From Clavibacter capsici (GTDB lineage: Bacteria > Actinomycetota > Actinomycetes > Actinomycetales > Microbacteriaceae): a stretch of DNA of 64,000 nucleotides. Made by a program: the position numbers and the translations under genes. This document shows positions 22,958-32,298 of this stretch, piece after piece; the first letter of the stretch is position 1; the number at the start of each line of letters is the position of its first letter. The stretch lies in NCBI RefSeq assembly GCF_001280205.1, contig NZ_CP012573.1:1-64000 (forward strand), given 5' to 3'. A model generated the notes under the pieces. The model did not search any database. It was not told where the DNA came from and saw only the letters and a program-made list of their open reading frames with translations.

Positions 22958-24212
22958 GCGCGGTCTCCTGCAGCCGGTTGACGATGTCCTGGGCGCCCGC
23001 GAGCGAGTCGGCGTTGATCGTCTGCTCGACCTGCTGGCGGTAGAAGGGCTGGAGGTCGTCCACCCGCACCTCGGTGCGCGCGTAGACGTGGGACAGCTCG
23101 ATCGGCCCGATGGTCTGCTGCACGCCGTTGAAGACGGCGACGGTGCCCTCGGACTCGCCCACGTAGTAGCGCGACTGGGTCCAGCGGTAGCCGAGCACGC
23201 ACGCGAGCACGAGGCCCGCGAGGATCAGGGCGACGCCGACGAGCCACGTGACGCGGCGGCGGAGGGCGCGACGGCGGTCCTCGGCGATGAGCGCCTCGAG
23301 GTACTCGTCCGACTCGGGCTCGAACTGGGCGTCGCGCGCCGCGGTGCTCGCGCGCAGCGGGTGCAGGAGGAGCGAGGGGATCCGGACGGCGCGCTTGGAC
23401 GGCTCGTCGCCGAAGGCGAGCGGCTGCGCGGCGGATCCGACGAGCACCGGCTCCGGCTCGGGGCGCTCGGCGGCCGATCGGTCGTCCTCGTCGAGCACGT
23501 CGACGACGACCACGGTGACGTTGTCGGGGGCGCCGTGGTCGAGCGACTCCTTCACGAGCGCGTCGGCGATGGTCTCGGGGGTGCCGGCGGTGGCGAGGAT
23601 CTCGGTGATCCGCTCCTCGGAGACGTAGCTGCTGAGGCCGTCCGAGCAGAGGAGCCAGCGGTCGCCCGTGTGCGTGTCGAGCACCTGGGTGTCGACCTCG
23701 GGCGCCGCGTCGACGTCGCCGAGCACGCGCATGAGGACGGAGCGGCGCGGGTGCACGAGCGCCTCCTCCGGCGTGATCCGGCCGCTGTCGACGAGCCGCT
23801 GCACGAAGGTGTGGTCGTTGGAGATCTGGCTGAGCTCGCCGCGGCGGAACAGGTAGATGCGCGAGTCGCCGATGTGCGCGATGGCGACGTGGCGGTCGAT
23901 GCGGGCGAGCGCGCTCACGGTGGTGCCCATCCCGGTGAGCTCGGAGTGCTCGAACACGGTCTCGGCGAGGAGCTGGTTGGCGGCGACGAGGCCCGCCTGG
24001 AGCGCGAACTCCGCGTCGTGCGCGGAGGCGTACGGCTTGTCGGCCTCGATGATGCGCTTCGTGGCGACCGCGGAGGCGACGTCGCCGCCCGCGTGCCCGC
24101 CCATGCCGTCGGCGACGACGAAGAGGTGCCGTCCCGCGTAGCCGGAGTCCTGGTTGTTCGACCGGACCTTGCCCACGTGGGAGACGGCAGCGGCCTGCGT
24201 CACTGTCGCCAC
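22950..24212 (-). CDS. pstP: PP2C-family serine/threonine phosphatase PstP
   Basis: Reverses phosphorylation by PknA and PknB. The 420 residues contain an N-terminal PPM domain (about 1-240) with metal-binding signatures RSNNQDS, VADGMGGHAGGD, GDSRIYL, SDGLSSYV and GAPDNVTVVVV, all intact. A linker and a membrane helix near residues 320-345 (VTWLVGVALILAGLVLACVLGYRW) follow, then an extracellular segment of about 75 residues. The linker (about 240-315) is longer than usual. It is preceded by fhaB with a gap of only 4 bases. Confidence 0.95.
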   Translation of the reverse strand: MATVTQAAAVSHVGKVRSNNQDSGYAGRHLFVVADGMGGHAGGDVASAVATKRIIEADKPYASAHDAEFALQAGLVAANQLLAETVFEHSELTGMGTTVSALARIDRHVAIAHIGDSRIYLFRRGELSQISNDHTFVQRLVDSGRITPEEALVHPRRSVLMRVLGDVDAAPEVDTQVLDTHTGDRWLLCSDGLSSYVSEERITEILATAGTPETIADALVKESLDHGAPDNVTVVVVDVLDEDDRSAAERPEPEPVLVGSAAQPLAFGDEPSKRAVRIPSLLLHPLRASTAARDAQFEPESDEYLEALIAEDRRRALRRRVTWLVGVALILAGLVLACVLGYRWTQSRYYVGESEGTVAVFNGVQQTIGPIELSHVYARTEVRVDDLQPFYRQQVEQTINADSLAGAQDIVNRLQETARG

Positions 24213-24216
24213 GCCG

Positions 24217-24801
24217 CTACCGCCTGAGCTCGAAGCTGGTCGCGCCGATGCGGATCGGCGTGTCGAGCGGCACCTGCGTCGGGACGCTCACGCGCTTGCC
24301 GTCGAGGAAGGTGCCGTTGGTCGAGTCGAGGTCCTGGATCATCCACTCGTCGTTCCAGAGGAGCAGGCGCGCGTGGTGCGTGGACGTGTAGTCGTCGCGG
24401 ATCACGAGCCCCGACTCGCTCGAGCGGCCGATGGTGAGCGGCTCGGTGCCGAGCGGGATCTCCGTGCCGGCCTTGGCCCCCGACGTGATGACGAGGTGGC
24501 GGGCGGTGGACGTCGTGGCCTTCGCGCGGCCCGGGACGGCGCCCGAGTTGGCGCCGGACGGCATCGTCGAGATGGGCGGCGGCTGCACGGCCGGGGACGC
24601 GGCCCGGGGAGCCGCGGCGGCGGACGCGGCGTACGGCGACTGGGGGAACGGGGATCCGCCGGCCGAGCCCGTCTCCTCGCGGAGCTTCCGCACCCGCTGG
24701 CCGAAGAGGTCGGAGCGGAGGGCGTAGACGATGCCGAAGATGAACAGCCACAGCACCGCGAGGAACGCGAGGCGGAGGACGAGGAGGGTCAGCTCGGTCA
24801 T
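24217..24801 (-). CDS. fhaB: FHA-domain membrane protein FhaB/FipA type
   Basis: Reads phosphothreonine marks made by PknA/PknB and, in mycobacteria, links them to FtsZ-FtsQ and cell-wall complexes. The ATG at 24801 overlaps the fhaA stop (ATGA). The 194-residue product has an N-terminal membrane helix (LTLLVLRLAFLAVLWLFIFGIVYAL), an Ala/Pro/Ser-rich linker, and a C-terminal FHA domain (about 108-190) with GRSSESGL, STHHARL and DLDSTNGTFLDG. The last is the canonical SxxNGT signature. Confidence 0.93.
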   Translation of the reverse strand: MTELTLLVLRLAFLAVLWLFIFGIVYALRSDLFGQRVRKLREETGSAGGSPFPQSPYAASAAAAPRAASPAVQPPPISTMPSGANSGAVPGRAKATTSTARHLVITSGAKAGTEIPLGTEPLTIGRSSESGLVIRDDYTSTHHARLLLWNDEWMIQDLDSTNGTFLDGKRVSVPTQVPLDTPIRIGATSFELRR

Positions 24802-25529
24802 GAGGCCCCCCAGAAGCCGTCGTCGTGGCGCTGGCCCTGGGAACCGCGGCCGCCGCGCTCCTCGCTGGCCTGCGGGACGACGCGGAACGTGATGGCGGTG
24901 CGGCCGATGCGGATGACGGACTCCGGCGGGAGCGGCGCCTTCGTGACGGGCGCGCCGTTCAGCTCGGAGCCGTTCGTGGATCCGAGGTCGCGGACCTGGG
25001 CGCGGGTGCCGTCCCACGCGATCTCCACGTGGCGGCGGGAGGTGCCGGGATCGTCGACCGTGATGTCGGCGTCGCTGCCGCGGCCGATGACGGTGCGGCC
25101 GACCGCGATCGGGTGGCGGGTGCCGGCGACGTCGACCACGGGGATCCACGTGACGCTGCCCTCGACCGTGCGGCTGTCGATCTCGAGCACGCCCTCGGAG
25201 AGCTGGTCGTCGCGGCGGAAGCCCACCTGCACGACGCCGGCGAACTGGTAGCCCTGGGTGGACGCGTGCCGCTCGACCGCCTGGCGCAGCTCGTCGGTGA
25301 GCGTGGAGCCGATGGACTCCATGCGCTCGTGGTCGGCGCGGGAGACGCGGAGGGTGAAGGAGTTGGGGACGAGGATGAGGTCGCGGTCGACGATGGCGGC
25401 GTGCGTGTCGAGCTCGCGTCGCAGCTGCGCGACGATCTCCACGGGCTGCAGGCCGGACTTGAAGGTCTTCACGAAGGCGCCGTTGACGGCGCGCTCGAGG
25501 CCCTTCTCGAAGTTGTCCAGGATTCCCAC
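24798..25529 (-). CDS. fhaA: FHA-domain protein FhaA with N-terminal DUF3662
   Basis: A phosphothreonine-binding adaptor; in mycobacteria FhaA binds the phosphorylated pseudokinase MviN and regulates peptidoglycan precursor export. The GTG at 25529 starts 243 residues. DUF3662 spans about 1-120 (MGILDNFEKGLERAVNGAF is the family start), a short linker follows, then an FHA domain (about 140-225) with GRGSDADI, SRRHVEI and DLGSTNGSELNG. It is the first gene of the long minus-strand operon fhaA to pknB. The 196-base gap before tRNA-Leu must hold the operon promoter, but no clear -35/-10 pair was found. Confidence 0.94.
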   Translation of the reverse strand: MGILDNFEKGLERAVNGAFVKTFKSGLQPVEIVAQLRRELDTHAAIVDRDLILVPNSFTLRVSRADHERMESIGSTLTDELRQAVERHASTQGYQFAGVVQVGFRRDDQLSEGVLEIDSRTVEGSVTWIPVVDVAGTRHPIAVGRTVIGRGSDADITVDDPGTSRRHVEIAWDGTRAQVRDLGSTNGSELNGAPVTKAPLPPESVIRIGRTAITFRVVPQASEERGGRGSQGQRHDDGFWGAS

Positions 25530-25707
25530 GTGTGATCCGTCCTCGCGCGGTCCTTCCGCGGATGAATAGTGCGATGTTAGCCAACTCGCGCGTCGGGGCC
25601 CTGGACACCGGCCCCACGGCGCGTGCGGGGCGGCGCGGATCGGGCCGGCGGCGGCGCTCGCGGGTGCCCGGAGCGGGCCGGGGCGCGCGGATCCGGCTCC
25701 GCGGCGT

Positions 25708-25713
25708 GATAAT
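25708..25713 (+). promoter_or_regulatory. Probable -10 of tRNA-Leu
   Basis: GATAAT preceded by GT (extended -10 like), 12 bases before the mature tRNA 5' end. A -35 is not recognisable. Confidence 0.5.
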
Positions 25714-25725
25714 GTCGTCCGGTTG

Positions 25726-25812
25726 GCGCGAGTGGCGGAATTGGTAGACGCGCACGGTTCAGGTCCGTGTGTCCGTGAGGACGTGGGGGTTCAAGTCCCC
25801 CCTCGCGCACCA
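25726..25812 (+). tRNA. tRNA-Leu (CAG anticodon)
   Basis: Class II tRNA: acceptor GCGCGAG / CTCGCGC, anticodon arm CACGG-TTCAGGT-CCGTG with CAG, a long variable arm (TGTCCGTGAGGACGTG), T-arm GGGG-TTCAAGT-CCCC, discriminator A at 25809 and encoded CCA at 25810-25812. It lies next to fhaA, as leucine tRNA does in Mycobacterium. Confidence 0.97.
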
Positions 25813-25820
25813 GCGGAGCA

Positions 25821-25850
25821 GAAGGCCCCCGGGTTCCCCCGGGGGCCTTC
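25821..25850. terminator. Bidirectional terminator between tRNA-Leu and the acyltransferase gene
   Basis: GAAGGCCCCCGGG and its complement CCGGGGGCCTTC form a stem of about 12 bases with a small loop, 8 bases after the tRNA CCA and 5 bases beyond the acyltransferase stop on the other strand. Confidence 0.8.
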
Positions 25851-25855
25851 TCGCG

Positions 25856-27916
25856 TCATCGGGTCGACGGTGCCAGCGCCTCCGCGAACCGCGGCGCGAA
25901 CGTCCGGCTCGCCTCCACCGTGAGGTGCATGGCGTCCTGGTACAGCAGCTCGCCGTCCCGGTCCATCGCGCACGAGGACGCGTCGCAGAACGCGTCGCGG
26001 AGGTCGAGCACGGTGGCGCCCGTCGACTCCGCGACCTGCTCGAGCGTCGTCCTGCTCGGCGACTGCACCGCGTCGATCTCGGCGAGCGGGACCGAGAGCG
26101 CGCACGTCCGCGTGGCCAGCGCGAGCACGGAGCAGCTCTCGGGGACGTCCCGGTGGCCGCTGAAGATCGGATGCGGCACGGACTGGACGAGGACCACGTC
26201 GTGGCCGGCATCCCGCAGCGCCGTGGTCGTCCTCGTGAGGCCGGCGGCGAGGGCGGCCGTCCTCGCGGGCACGTCCCGGCTCACGTCCTGCGGCGTCCGG
26301 CCGATCGCGGCGTCGCCGCCCGACCAGTACCCCTCGGTGCTCGCGATGACGACGGTGCCGGCCGGCGCGCCCTCCAGCCAGGTGAGCGCGTCCTCGTAGT
26401 ACGCGCGGCAGGCGCGGTCCTGTGCCGTGGGCGTCGCGCCGATCTGCCGGTGGACGTCGACGAACGGGCACGCGGCGGCGGTGCGCATGCTCGTGGGTCG
26501 GCCGAGCGAGGAGGACGCCGCGATGACCGCCTCGCTGAACTGGCTGGCGTTCGAGTCGCCCACGAGGTAGACGGGCCGTCCCGTCGCCGCCGCGTCCCAC
26601 GTGCAGCGCGCGGGGTCGGGGTCCGCCGCGGATCCGTCCCCCAGCGTCGCGAAGGTCATGCAGGCGTCCCATCCCGTGTGGCGCGCATGGATCGCCTGCA
26701 CCTCCGGGATCCCCCAGCCGCGGTCGGAGGCGATGCCGACGGTCCCGACGACGATGACCGCGGGGACGAGGAGCGCGGCCGCCAGCCGTGGCGTGCCCCA
26801 CCTCGTGCGGACGGGCGGCCGGCGGAGCGGTCGCTCGATCCAGCGGTACGACATGGCGGCGGGGACGAGGGCGGCGAGGGCGGCGACCGCCTTCGCCGGC
26901 GTGCTGTCCGGGACGAGCGCGGTCGTGAGGACGATGGCCGGCCAGTGCCAGAGGTACCAGGAGTAGGAGACGTCGCCGAGGCGGACCGACGGCGTCGAGC
27001 GGAGGATCGCGGCGACGGGACCGGCGGCGTCCGCACCGGCGAGCAGCAGCAGGGCCGTGGCCGCGACGGGGAGCAGGGTCGAGGGGCCGGGACCCCGGAC
27101 GGACGCGTCGATCGCGACGAGCGAGACCACGAGGAGCCCGGCCCCCAGGACGTGGACCGCGACGACGGCCCGCGACGACCGCAGCACGCGGGCGGCGGGG
27201 ATGATCGCGACGAGCGCGCCCGCCCCGAACTCCCACGCGCGGGTCACCGGGCTGTAGTAGCTCGTGGGGAACTGCGGGCCGGGGAGGTCGATCCCGGCTG
27301 CCGTGGCCATGGCGACGCCGGCGGATGCGACCGTGATCCCCAGCAGCACCGCGGCCGGGAGCGCGCGGGCACGCGACCTCCGGGCGACGAGGAGGGCGGC
27401 GAGGAGGAGGACCGGGAAGACGAGGTAGAACTGCTCCTCGACCGACAGGGACCAGATGTGGAGCAGCGGGTTCGACGCGGCAGCGGGCTCGAAGTACCCG
27501 CCGGTGGTGCGGTAGATCACGACGTTCGCCACCCCCACCAGCCCGCCGAGGGCCGTGCGGGTCGTCGTCTCCCCGACGAGCGGGGACTGGATGAGGGCGG
27601 ACGCGACGAGCGTGACGAGGACGACGGTCACGAGGGCGGGCGCGAGCCGACGGAAGCGCCGGCCGAGGAAGCGACCCAGCCGGATCCGGCCCGTGGCCGC
27701 GAACTCGCGCAGGAGCACCTGCGTGATGACGTAGCCGGAGATGACGAAGAAGACGTCGACGCCGAGGAAGCCGCCGGGCAGGGGCAGGCCGGCGTGGAAC
27801 AGGACCACGGCGAGGACGGCCACGGCGCGGAGCCCCTGGATGTCGGCGCGCCGCGGGGACGAGCGCATCGGCGCGTCGGCACCCGCACCGATCCGCCCCG
27901 CCGTCATCGGCCGCAT
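25856..27916 (-). CDS. OafA/YrhL-type membrane acyltransferase with C-terminal SGNH domain
   Basis: Members transfer acyl groups (often acetyl) from the cytoplasm to cell-surface glycans such as peptidoglycan, O-antigen or exopolysaccharide. The 686 residues comprise an N-terminal acyltransferase-3 domain with about 10 membrane segments (starting DIQGLRAVAVLAVVLFHAG, with the conserved RAVAV and His; FLGVDVFFVISGYVI), and an extracytoplasmic SGNH esterase-like domain from about residue 420. That domain has GDSNASQF as block I and YQDAMHLT as the Asp/His block. An in-frame ATG 16 codons later (before RSSPRRADIQGLRA) is an alternative start. It is monocistronic; the substrate cannot be predicted. 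Confidence 0.9.
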   Translation of the reverse strand: MRPMTAGRIGAGADAPMRSSPRRADIQGLRAVAVLAVVLFHAGLPLPGGFLGVDVFFVISGYVITQVLLREFAATGRIRLGRFLGRRFRRLAPALVTVVLVTLVASALIQSPLVGETTTRTALGGLVGVANVVIYRTTGGYFEPAAASNPLLHIWSLSVEEQFYLVFPVLLLAALLVARRSRARALPAAVLLGITVASAGVAMATAAGIDLPGPQFPTSYYSPVTRAWEFGAGALVAIIPAARVLRSSRAVVAVHVLGAGLLVVSLVAIDASVRGPGPSTLLPVAATALLLLAGADAAGPVAAILRSTPSVRLGDVSYSWYLWHWPAIVLTTALVPDSTPAKAVAALAALVPAAMSYRWIERPLRRPPVRTRWGTPRLAAALLVPAVIVVGTVGIASDRGWGIPEVQAIHARHTGWDACMTFATLGDGSAADPDPARCTWDAAATGRPVYLVGDSNASQFSEAVIAASSSLGRPTSMRTAAACPFVDVHRQIGATPTAQDRACRAYYEDALTWLEGAPAGTVVIASTEGYWSGGDAAIGRTPQDVSRDVPARTAALAAGLTRTTTALRDAGHDVVLVQSVPHPIFSGHRDVPESCSVLALATRTCALSVPLAEIDAVQSPSRTTLEQVAESTGATVLDLRDAFCDASSCAMDRDGELLYQDAMHLTVEASRTFAPRFAEALAPSTR

Positions 27917-28088
27917 CGACTCCCCCGTCCACGACTACGCCGAGTATGCCGCGTGCGCGGAGGGGTCGTGGCCGCGCGAGGCGGAGGGCGGGCGCGGCGG
28001 CGGCCGGCTCGGCGGCCGGCGCGATCGGGCACCAGCCGATCGGCGGACGCGATCAGCCGATGGTCGGACGGATCGGATCCCCAGGCGG

Positions 28089-30377
28089 ATGCCCCGGGCC
28101 GCCGCCGCTCCGCACACTGGGGACGTGACGCACCCGACGCTCGCCCCCACCGCCCGCCCGTCCGCCGACCCCGCGGACCTGCCGCCGTCGGAGGGCGCGA
28201 CGCCCGCCGCATCCGCCGCGCCCGCCGCGGTGCCGGGCGTCGTCCGGATCCTCGGCCGCGCGATCGCCCGACACCCGCTCGCCGTCCTCGCGGTCCCCGC
28301 CGGCAGCGCCTGGATGGGTGCCATGGCCGGACTCGGCGAGCTGGCCCACCCCGCCGCCACCGCCATCGCGGTGGCGGTCGCCGTGATGGTGCTCGCCTGG
28401 TCGGAGAGCCGCATCGGGATCCTCCGCACCCTGGTCGTCGCGGCCCTCGGGTCGCTGGCGCCCGTCGCCGTCGCCTCCCTCCTCCTCGCCGCGGGCGTCG
28501 CGCTCGGCGACCTCTACTCGCAGATCGACGCGGCCGACCGGCTGTGGGCGCCGTCGGTCGTGCTGGTCGCCGTGGCCGCCGCCGCGAGCCGGGGCCTCGC
28601 GCCCGCGCATCGCGACGGGCTGCGCGCCGCCGTCCTCGCGGCCGTGCTGGCGGGCCTCCTCGCGGGCGGCCACGGCGTCGACCTCACGCGCGGCGTCGCG
28701 CTCCTCATCGGCCTGGGCCTCGGCCGGATCCTGGTGCCGCTGTCCCCGCTCCCCGCCTGGAAGGACGCCGCCGCGTCCAGCGCCCGCGTCGTGGCGGCGA
28801 CCGTGCTCGGCACCGTCACGCTCAGCTGGTGGATCGCCGCCGTATCGGGCGACGCGATCGGCGTGCTGAGCACCATGGGGTCGCTCCTCGACCCGGGCAG
28901 CACGGTCGCCGTGCTGTGCGTGCTCATCGTGTCCGTCGCGCTGCTCCTCCGCGGGCGGCGGCTGGGGCTCGTGCTCGGGATCACGGCGCTGCTGCTCGTG
29001 ACCGGCCTCCTCGCCTGGTACTACACGGTCATCCCGCTCGCGGAGGACTGGTTCACGTTCACGACCGCCTCCTGGATCGACGTCGAGCTGCCCCTGCTGG
29101 TGCTCACCACGTGGCTCCTGCCCGCGACGGCCCTCGGAGTCCTCGTCGCCCGCCGCCGGTCCTTCACGAAGCGCGCGGCCGTCGACGGGCGCCCGGCCGG
29201 GCGCGACCGCGTGCTCGCGCAGCTGATGCGGTCCGACGCCGGATCGCTCGGCTTCATGGGCACGTGGTCGGGCAGCAGCCACTGGTTCGCGGCCGACGAG
29301 GACCCGTCCGCGCGCGGTGCCGTGGCCTACCGCGCCGCGCACGGGGTGGCCCTCACGGTGTCGGACCCGCTCGCGTCCGCCGAGGACGCGCCCGCGACGA
29401 TCCGCGCCTTCGCCCGGCACTGCTCCGCGCGGGGCCTCGTGCCCGCCTTCTACAGCATCCACTCGAGCCACCTCCCGGTCTTCGCCGAGCTCGGCTGGAG
29501 CGTCACGCCGGTCGCCGAGGAGGCCGTCATCGACCTCGCCTCGTTCTCCACCTCGGGCAAGCGCCGCCAGGACCTCCGCACCGCGACCAACCGGGCTGCC
29601 CGCGACGGCGTCGACGCCCTCTGGGGCACCTACCGCGGCCTGCCCGACGGCCTGCGCGCCGCGGTCGACGCGCTGAGCGGCGACTGGGCCGACGCCAAGG
29701 CGCTGCCCGAGATGGGCTTCACCCTCGGCGGGCTGCGCGAGCTCGACGACCCCGAGGTCCGGATCCTCCTCGCCGTCGACGCCTCGGGCCGCGTGCACGG
29801 CGTCACCAGCTGGCTGCCCGTCCACCGGGACGGTCGCCTCGTGGGCCGCACCCTCGACGTGATGCGCCGCGGCACCGGCCCCATGCCGGGCGTGATGGAG
29901 TTCCTCATCGCGACGGCCGCGCGCACCTTCCAGGCGGAGGGGCTCGAGATCCTGAGCCTCTCGGGCACGCCGCTCGCCGGCGTGGGCAGCTCGCGTCCGC
30001 GCGGGGCCGTCGACCGCCTCGTCGCGCGCCTGCTGACCGCGACCGGCCGCGTGCTCGAGCCGTCCTACGGCTTCACCTCCCTCCTGCGCTTCAAGGCCAA
30101 GTTCGACCCGCGCTACGAGACCCTCTGGCTCGCCTGCCCCACAGCGGCCGACCTCGCGCCGATCGGGCGCGCGCTCACGGCGGCCTACGTGCCGACGCTG
30201 CGGATCCGCCAGCTCGCCGGGGCGCTCCGGGCGGCGCGCGCCCACTCCCGCGAGCTGCGTCGATCGGCGCGCGCGGCCGCGCGGGCGGCACGGGGCGCTA
30301 GCCTCGGCCGGACGGGGGACCGGAGCGGCGCGGACGGCGCCGACGGCGGAACCCGCGACGGGAGGCGGGACGCGTGA
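28089..30377 (+). CDS. MprF-like phosphatidylglycerol aminoacyltransferase (DUF2156)
   Basis: The C-terminal half (about 410-700) is a DUF2156/LPG_synthase_C domain (FMGTWSGSSHWFAADEDP, then SDPLASAEDAPATIRAFARHC, then GKRRQDLRTATNRA), the GNAT-like fold that moves an amino acid from aminoacyl-tRNA to phosphatidylglycerol. The N-terminal half has about 9 membrane segments. Such proteins modify membrane charge and affect resistance to cationic peptides. The start is uncertain: the ATG at 28089 or the GTG at 28125, neither with a well-spaced ribosome site. The 3' end is Arg/Ala-rich, and its TGA overlaps the next gene's GTG, coupling it to a two-component system. Confidence 0.82.
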   Translation: MPRAAAAPHTGDVTHPTLAPTARPSADPADLPPSEGATPAASAAPAAVPGVVRILGRAIARHPLAVLAVPAGSAWMGAMAGLGELAHPAATAIAVAVAVMVLAWSESRIGILRTLVVAALGSLAPVAVASLLLAAGVALGDLYSQIDAADRLWAPSVVLVAVAAAASRGLAPAHRDGLRAAVLAAVLAGLLAGGHGVDLTRGVALLIGLGLGRILVPLSPLPAWKDAAASSARVVAATVLGTVTLSWWIAAVSGDAIGVLSTMGSLLDPGSTVAVLCVLIVSVALLLRGRRLGLVLGITALLLVTGLLAWYYTVIPLAEDWFTFTTASWIDVELPLLVLTTWLLPATALGVLVARRRSFTKRAAVDGRPAGRDRVLAQLMRSDAGSLGFMGTWSGSSHWFAADEDPSARGAVAYRAAHGVALTVSDPLASAEDAPATIRAFARHCSARGLVPAFYSIHSSHLPVFAELGWSVTPVAEEAVIDLASFSTSGKRRQDLRTATNRAARDGVDALWGTYRGLPDGLRAAVDALSGDWADAKALPEMGFTLGGLRELDDPEVRILLAVDASGRVHGVTSWLPVHRDGRLVGRTLDVMRRGTGPMPGVMEFLIATAARTFQAEGLEILSLSGTPLAGVGSSRPRGAVDRLVARLLTATGRVLEPSYGFTSLLRFKAKFDPRYETLWLACPTAADLAPIGRALTAAYVPTLRIRQLAGALRAARAHSRELRRSARAAARAARGASLGRTGDRSGADGADGGTRDGRRDA

Positions 30378-31063
30378 GCACCGGATCCGACGCGCACGCC
30401 GGCCCCTCGACCGCGGCGGGCCCCGTCGTCAGCGTGGTGGTGATCGACGACGAGTCGCTCGTGCGCTCCGGCATCGCGATGGTGCTCGGTGCCTCCCCGC
30501 GCATCGCCGTCCGGGCCGCGGTCTCCAGCGACACGGCCGTCGCGACCGTCCGGGAGCACGCGCCCGACGTGGTGCTCCTCGACATCCGGATGCCCGCGCC
30601 CGACGGCCTCACGATCCTCGCGGAGCTGATGGCCGAGCCGCGACCGCCCGCGGTCGCCATGCTCACCACGTTCGACACCGACGACCAGGTGCTCGAGGCC
30701 CTGCACCGCGGGGCGTCCGGGTTCCTGCTCAAGGACACGGATCCGGAGCAGCTCGCCCGGCACGTGCTCACGCTCGCGTCCGGCGGCATCGTGCTCGCGC
30801 CGGGGCTGCGGCCGGGGCGCCTGTTCCGCTCGCTCGAGGACGACGGCGAACGGGCGCGCGTCGACCGGCTCGGCGACCGCGAGGTCACCGTGCTGAAGGC
30901 GCTCGCGCGCGGTCTCTCGAACGCCGAGATCGTCGCGGAGTGCGGGCTCACGCTCGGCACGGTCAAGGAGACGGTCAGCTCGATCGTGCAGGCGCTCGGC
31001 GTCGGCTCGCGCGTCGAGGCGGCCGTCGTCGCCGACCGCGCCGGGCTCGTGCCGCGACGATGA
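30374..31063 (+). CDS. NarL/FixJ-family response regulator
   Basis: A DNA-binding response regulator of 229 residues. The receiver domain begins near residue 18 (VVSVVVIDDESLVRSGI), with acidic pocket D25-D26, phospho-acceptor D70 in VVLLDIRMP, and conserved Thr and Lys in MLTTFD and FLLKD. The LuxR-type HTH spans about 165-225 (LGDREVTVLKALARGLSNAEI, GTVKETVSSIVQALG). The usual HVS motif is replaced by ETVSSI. The GTG overlaps the upstream MprF-like stop (GTGA). The partner kinase follows 7 bases downstream. Targets are unknown; the MprF-like gene is an obvious candidate. Confidence 0.93.
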   Translation: MSTGSDAHAGPSTAAGPVVSVVVIDDESLVRSGIAMVLGASPRIAVRAAVSSDTAVATVREHAPDVVLLDIRMPAPDGLTILAELMAEPRPPAVAMLTTFDTDDQVLEALHRGASGFLLKDTDPEQLARHVLTLASGGIVLAPGLRPGRLFRSLEDDGERARVDRLGDREVTVLKALARGLSNAEIVAECGLTLGTVKETVSSIVQALGVGSRVEAAVVADRAGLVPRR

Positions 31064-31070
31064 TCCGGCG

Positions 31071-32255
31071 ATGCGCGTGATCCGGCGGGCGGGTGCCGCG
31101 CGTCCGTCGGGGCGCGCCGGAGATGCCGACGCCGAGGACGCCGCCGGTGACGGGCGTGCCGGCGCCGGGATCGCCGCGGAGCGGATCCGCGCGGTGCTCG
31201 TCGACCTGCTCATCGTCGGGATCGCCGTCACCGCGTCGTACCCCTTCATCTCGTCGGCAGAGTCGCCGTGGGACGCGGTCGCGGGCGTCGTCGCCTGTCT
31301 CGGCCTGCTGCTCCGGAGGCGCTGGGCCTGGCTGAGCCTCGCCGCGGCGATCCCCGCCTTCTACGTCGGGATCGCCTACGTGCCCCTCGTGGTGGCGCTG
31401 TTCGACATGGGCCTCTCGCGCACGGCGCGGTGGCGGGTCGCGGTGTCCAGCGGCGCGGCCGCCGTCGCGTACCTGGCGCCCGTCTGGCCGCCCGCGGACC
31501 TGCCGTCGCTCGTCGAGCCGCTCGTGGAGGCGACGCTCTACACCGTCGGGCCGGCGCTGCTCGGCGCGTTCCTCCGCGAGCGGCGGACGACGGCGGCACA
31601 GCTCCGGGAGCTGCGGGAGGCGCAGAGCCTCGGGCAGCGCCAGGCCGCGCAGGTGGCGCTGGCCCGGGAGCGCGCCGTGCTCGCGCGCGAGATGCACGAC
31701 GTGGTCTCGCACCAGGTCAGCCTCATCGCGGTGCAGGCGGGCGCGATGCAGATGGGCGCGGCCGACGAGCGCTCCCGGGAGGCGGCGCGCACCATCCGCG
31801 GGCTCAGCACGGTGACCCTCGAGGAGCTGCGCGGCATGGTCGAGGTGCTGCGCGCGGCGGGCGGCGACCGGCGCGAGCTCGCGCCGCAGCCGACGCTCGC
31901 CGACGTGCCGGCGCTCGTGGCGGCCAGCGGGATCCAGGTGGAGACCGCCGTCGACCTCCCCGACGACCTGCCCGCGGCCGCCCAGCGCGCGGTCTATCGC
32001 ACGGTGCAGGAGGGGCTCACGAACGCGCGGAAGCACGCGACGGGCGCGGTCGTGCGGGTCACCGGTCGCCTGGACGCGGGGCACGTGGTCGTCGAGGTCG
32101 ATGCGGGCGCGCCGACGCTCCCGCTGCTCGACCTGCCGAGCGGACGCCACGGGCTCACCGGTCTGCGCGAGCGCGCCCAGCTGCTCGGCGGGACCCTGTC
32201 GGCGGAGACGCGGCCGGACGGATCCCACCTCTTGCGGCTGCGCTTCCCGCTCTGA
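31071..32255 (+). CDS. Sensor histidine kinase, HisKA_3 (NarL partner) type
   Basis: A membrane sensor kinase of 394 residues. The N-terminal 40 residues are low complexity. Four to five membrane segments lie at about 41-165, then a dimerisation domain with H209 in LAREMHDVVSHQ (HisKA_3), and an HATPase domain with N-box NARKHA (N318) and G-box HGLTGLRERA. The D-box region reads VDAGAPTLP, slightly off the usual DNG consensus. There is no large extracellular sensor domain, so a membrane-embedded signal is likely, as in the LiaS/DesK group (inference). It is cotranscribed with its regulator. Confidence 0.92.
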   Translation: MRVIRRAGAARPSGRAGDADAEDAAGDGRAGAGIAAERIRAVLVDLLIVGIAVTASYPFISSAESPWDAVAGVVACLGLLLRRRWAWLSLAAAIPAFYVGIAYVPLVVALFDMGLSRTARWRVAVSSGAAAVAYLAPVWPPADLPSLVEPLVEATLYTVGPALLGAFLRERRTTAAQLRELREAQSLGQRQAAQVALARERAVLAREMHDVVSHQVSLIAVQAGAMQMGAADERSREAARTIRGLSTVTLEELRGMVEVLRAAGGDRRELAPQPTLADVPALVAASGIQVETAVDLPDDLPAAAQRAVYRTVQEGLTNARKHATGAVVRVTGRLDAGHVVVEVDAGAPTLPLLDLPSGRHGLTGLRERAQLLGGTLSAETRPDGSHLLRLRFPL

Positions 32256-32298
32256 CGAGCGCTCGCCGCGCTCGCCGCGGGACGTGCGCCCGCGGCCG

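Noticed and set aside
25769-30301. A 1510-codon open frame across the acyltransferase and MprF-like genes
   Set aside because: Low-complexity Arg/Pro/Gly translation; two genes with clear domains occupy other frames.
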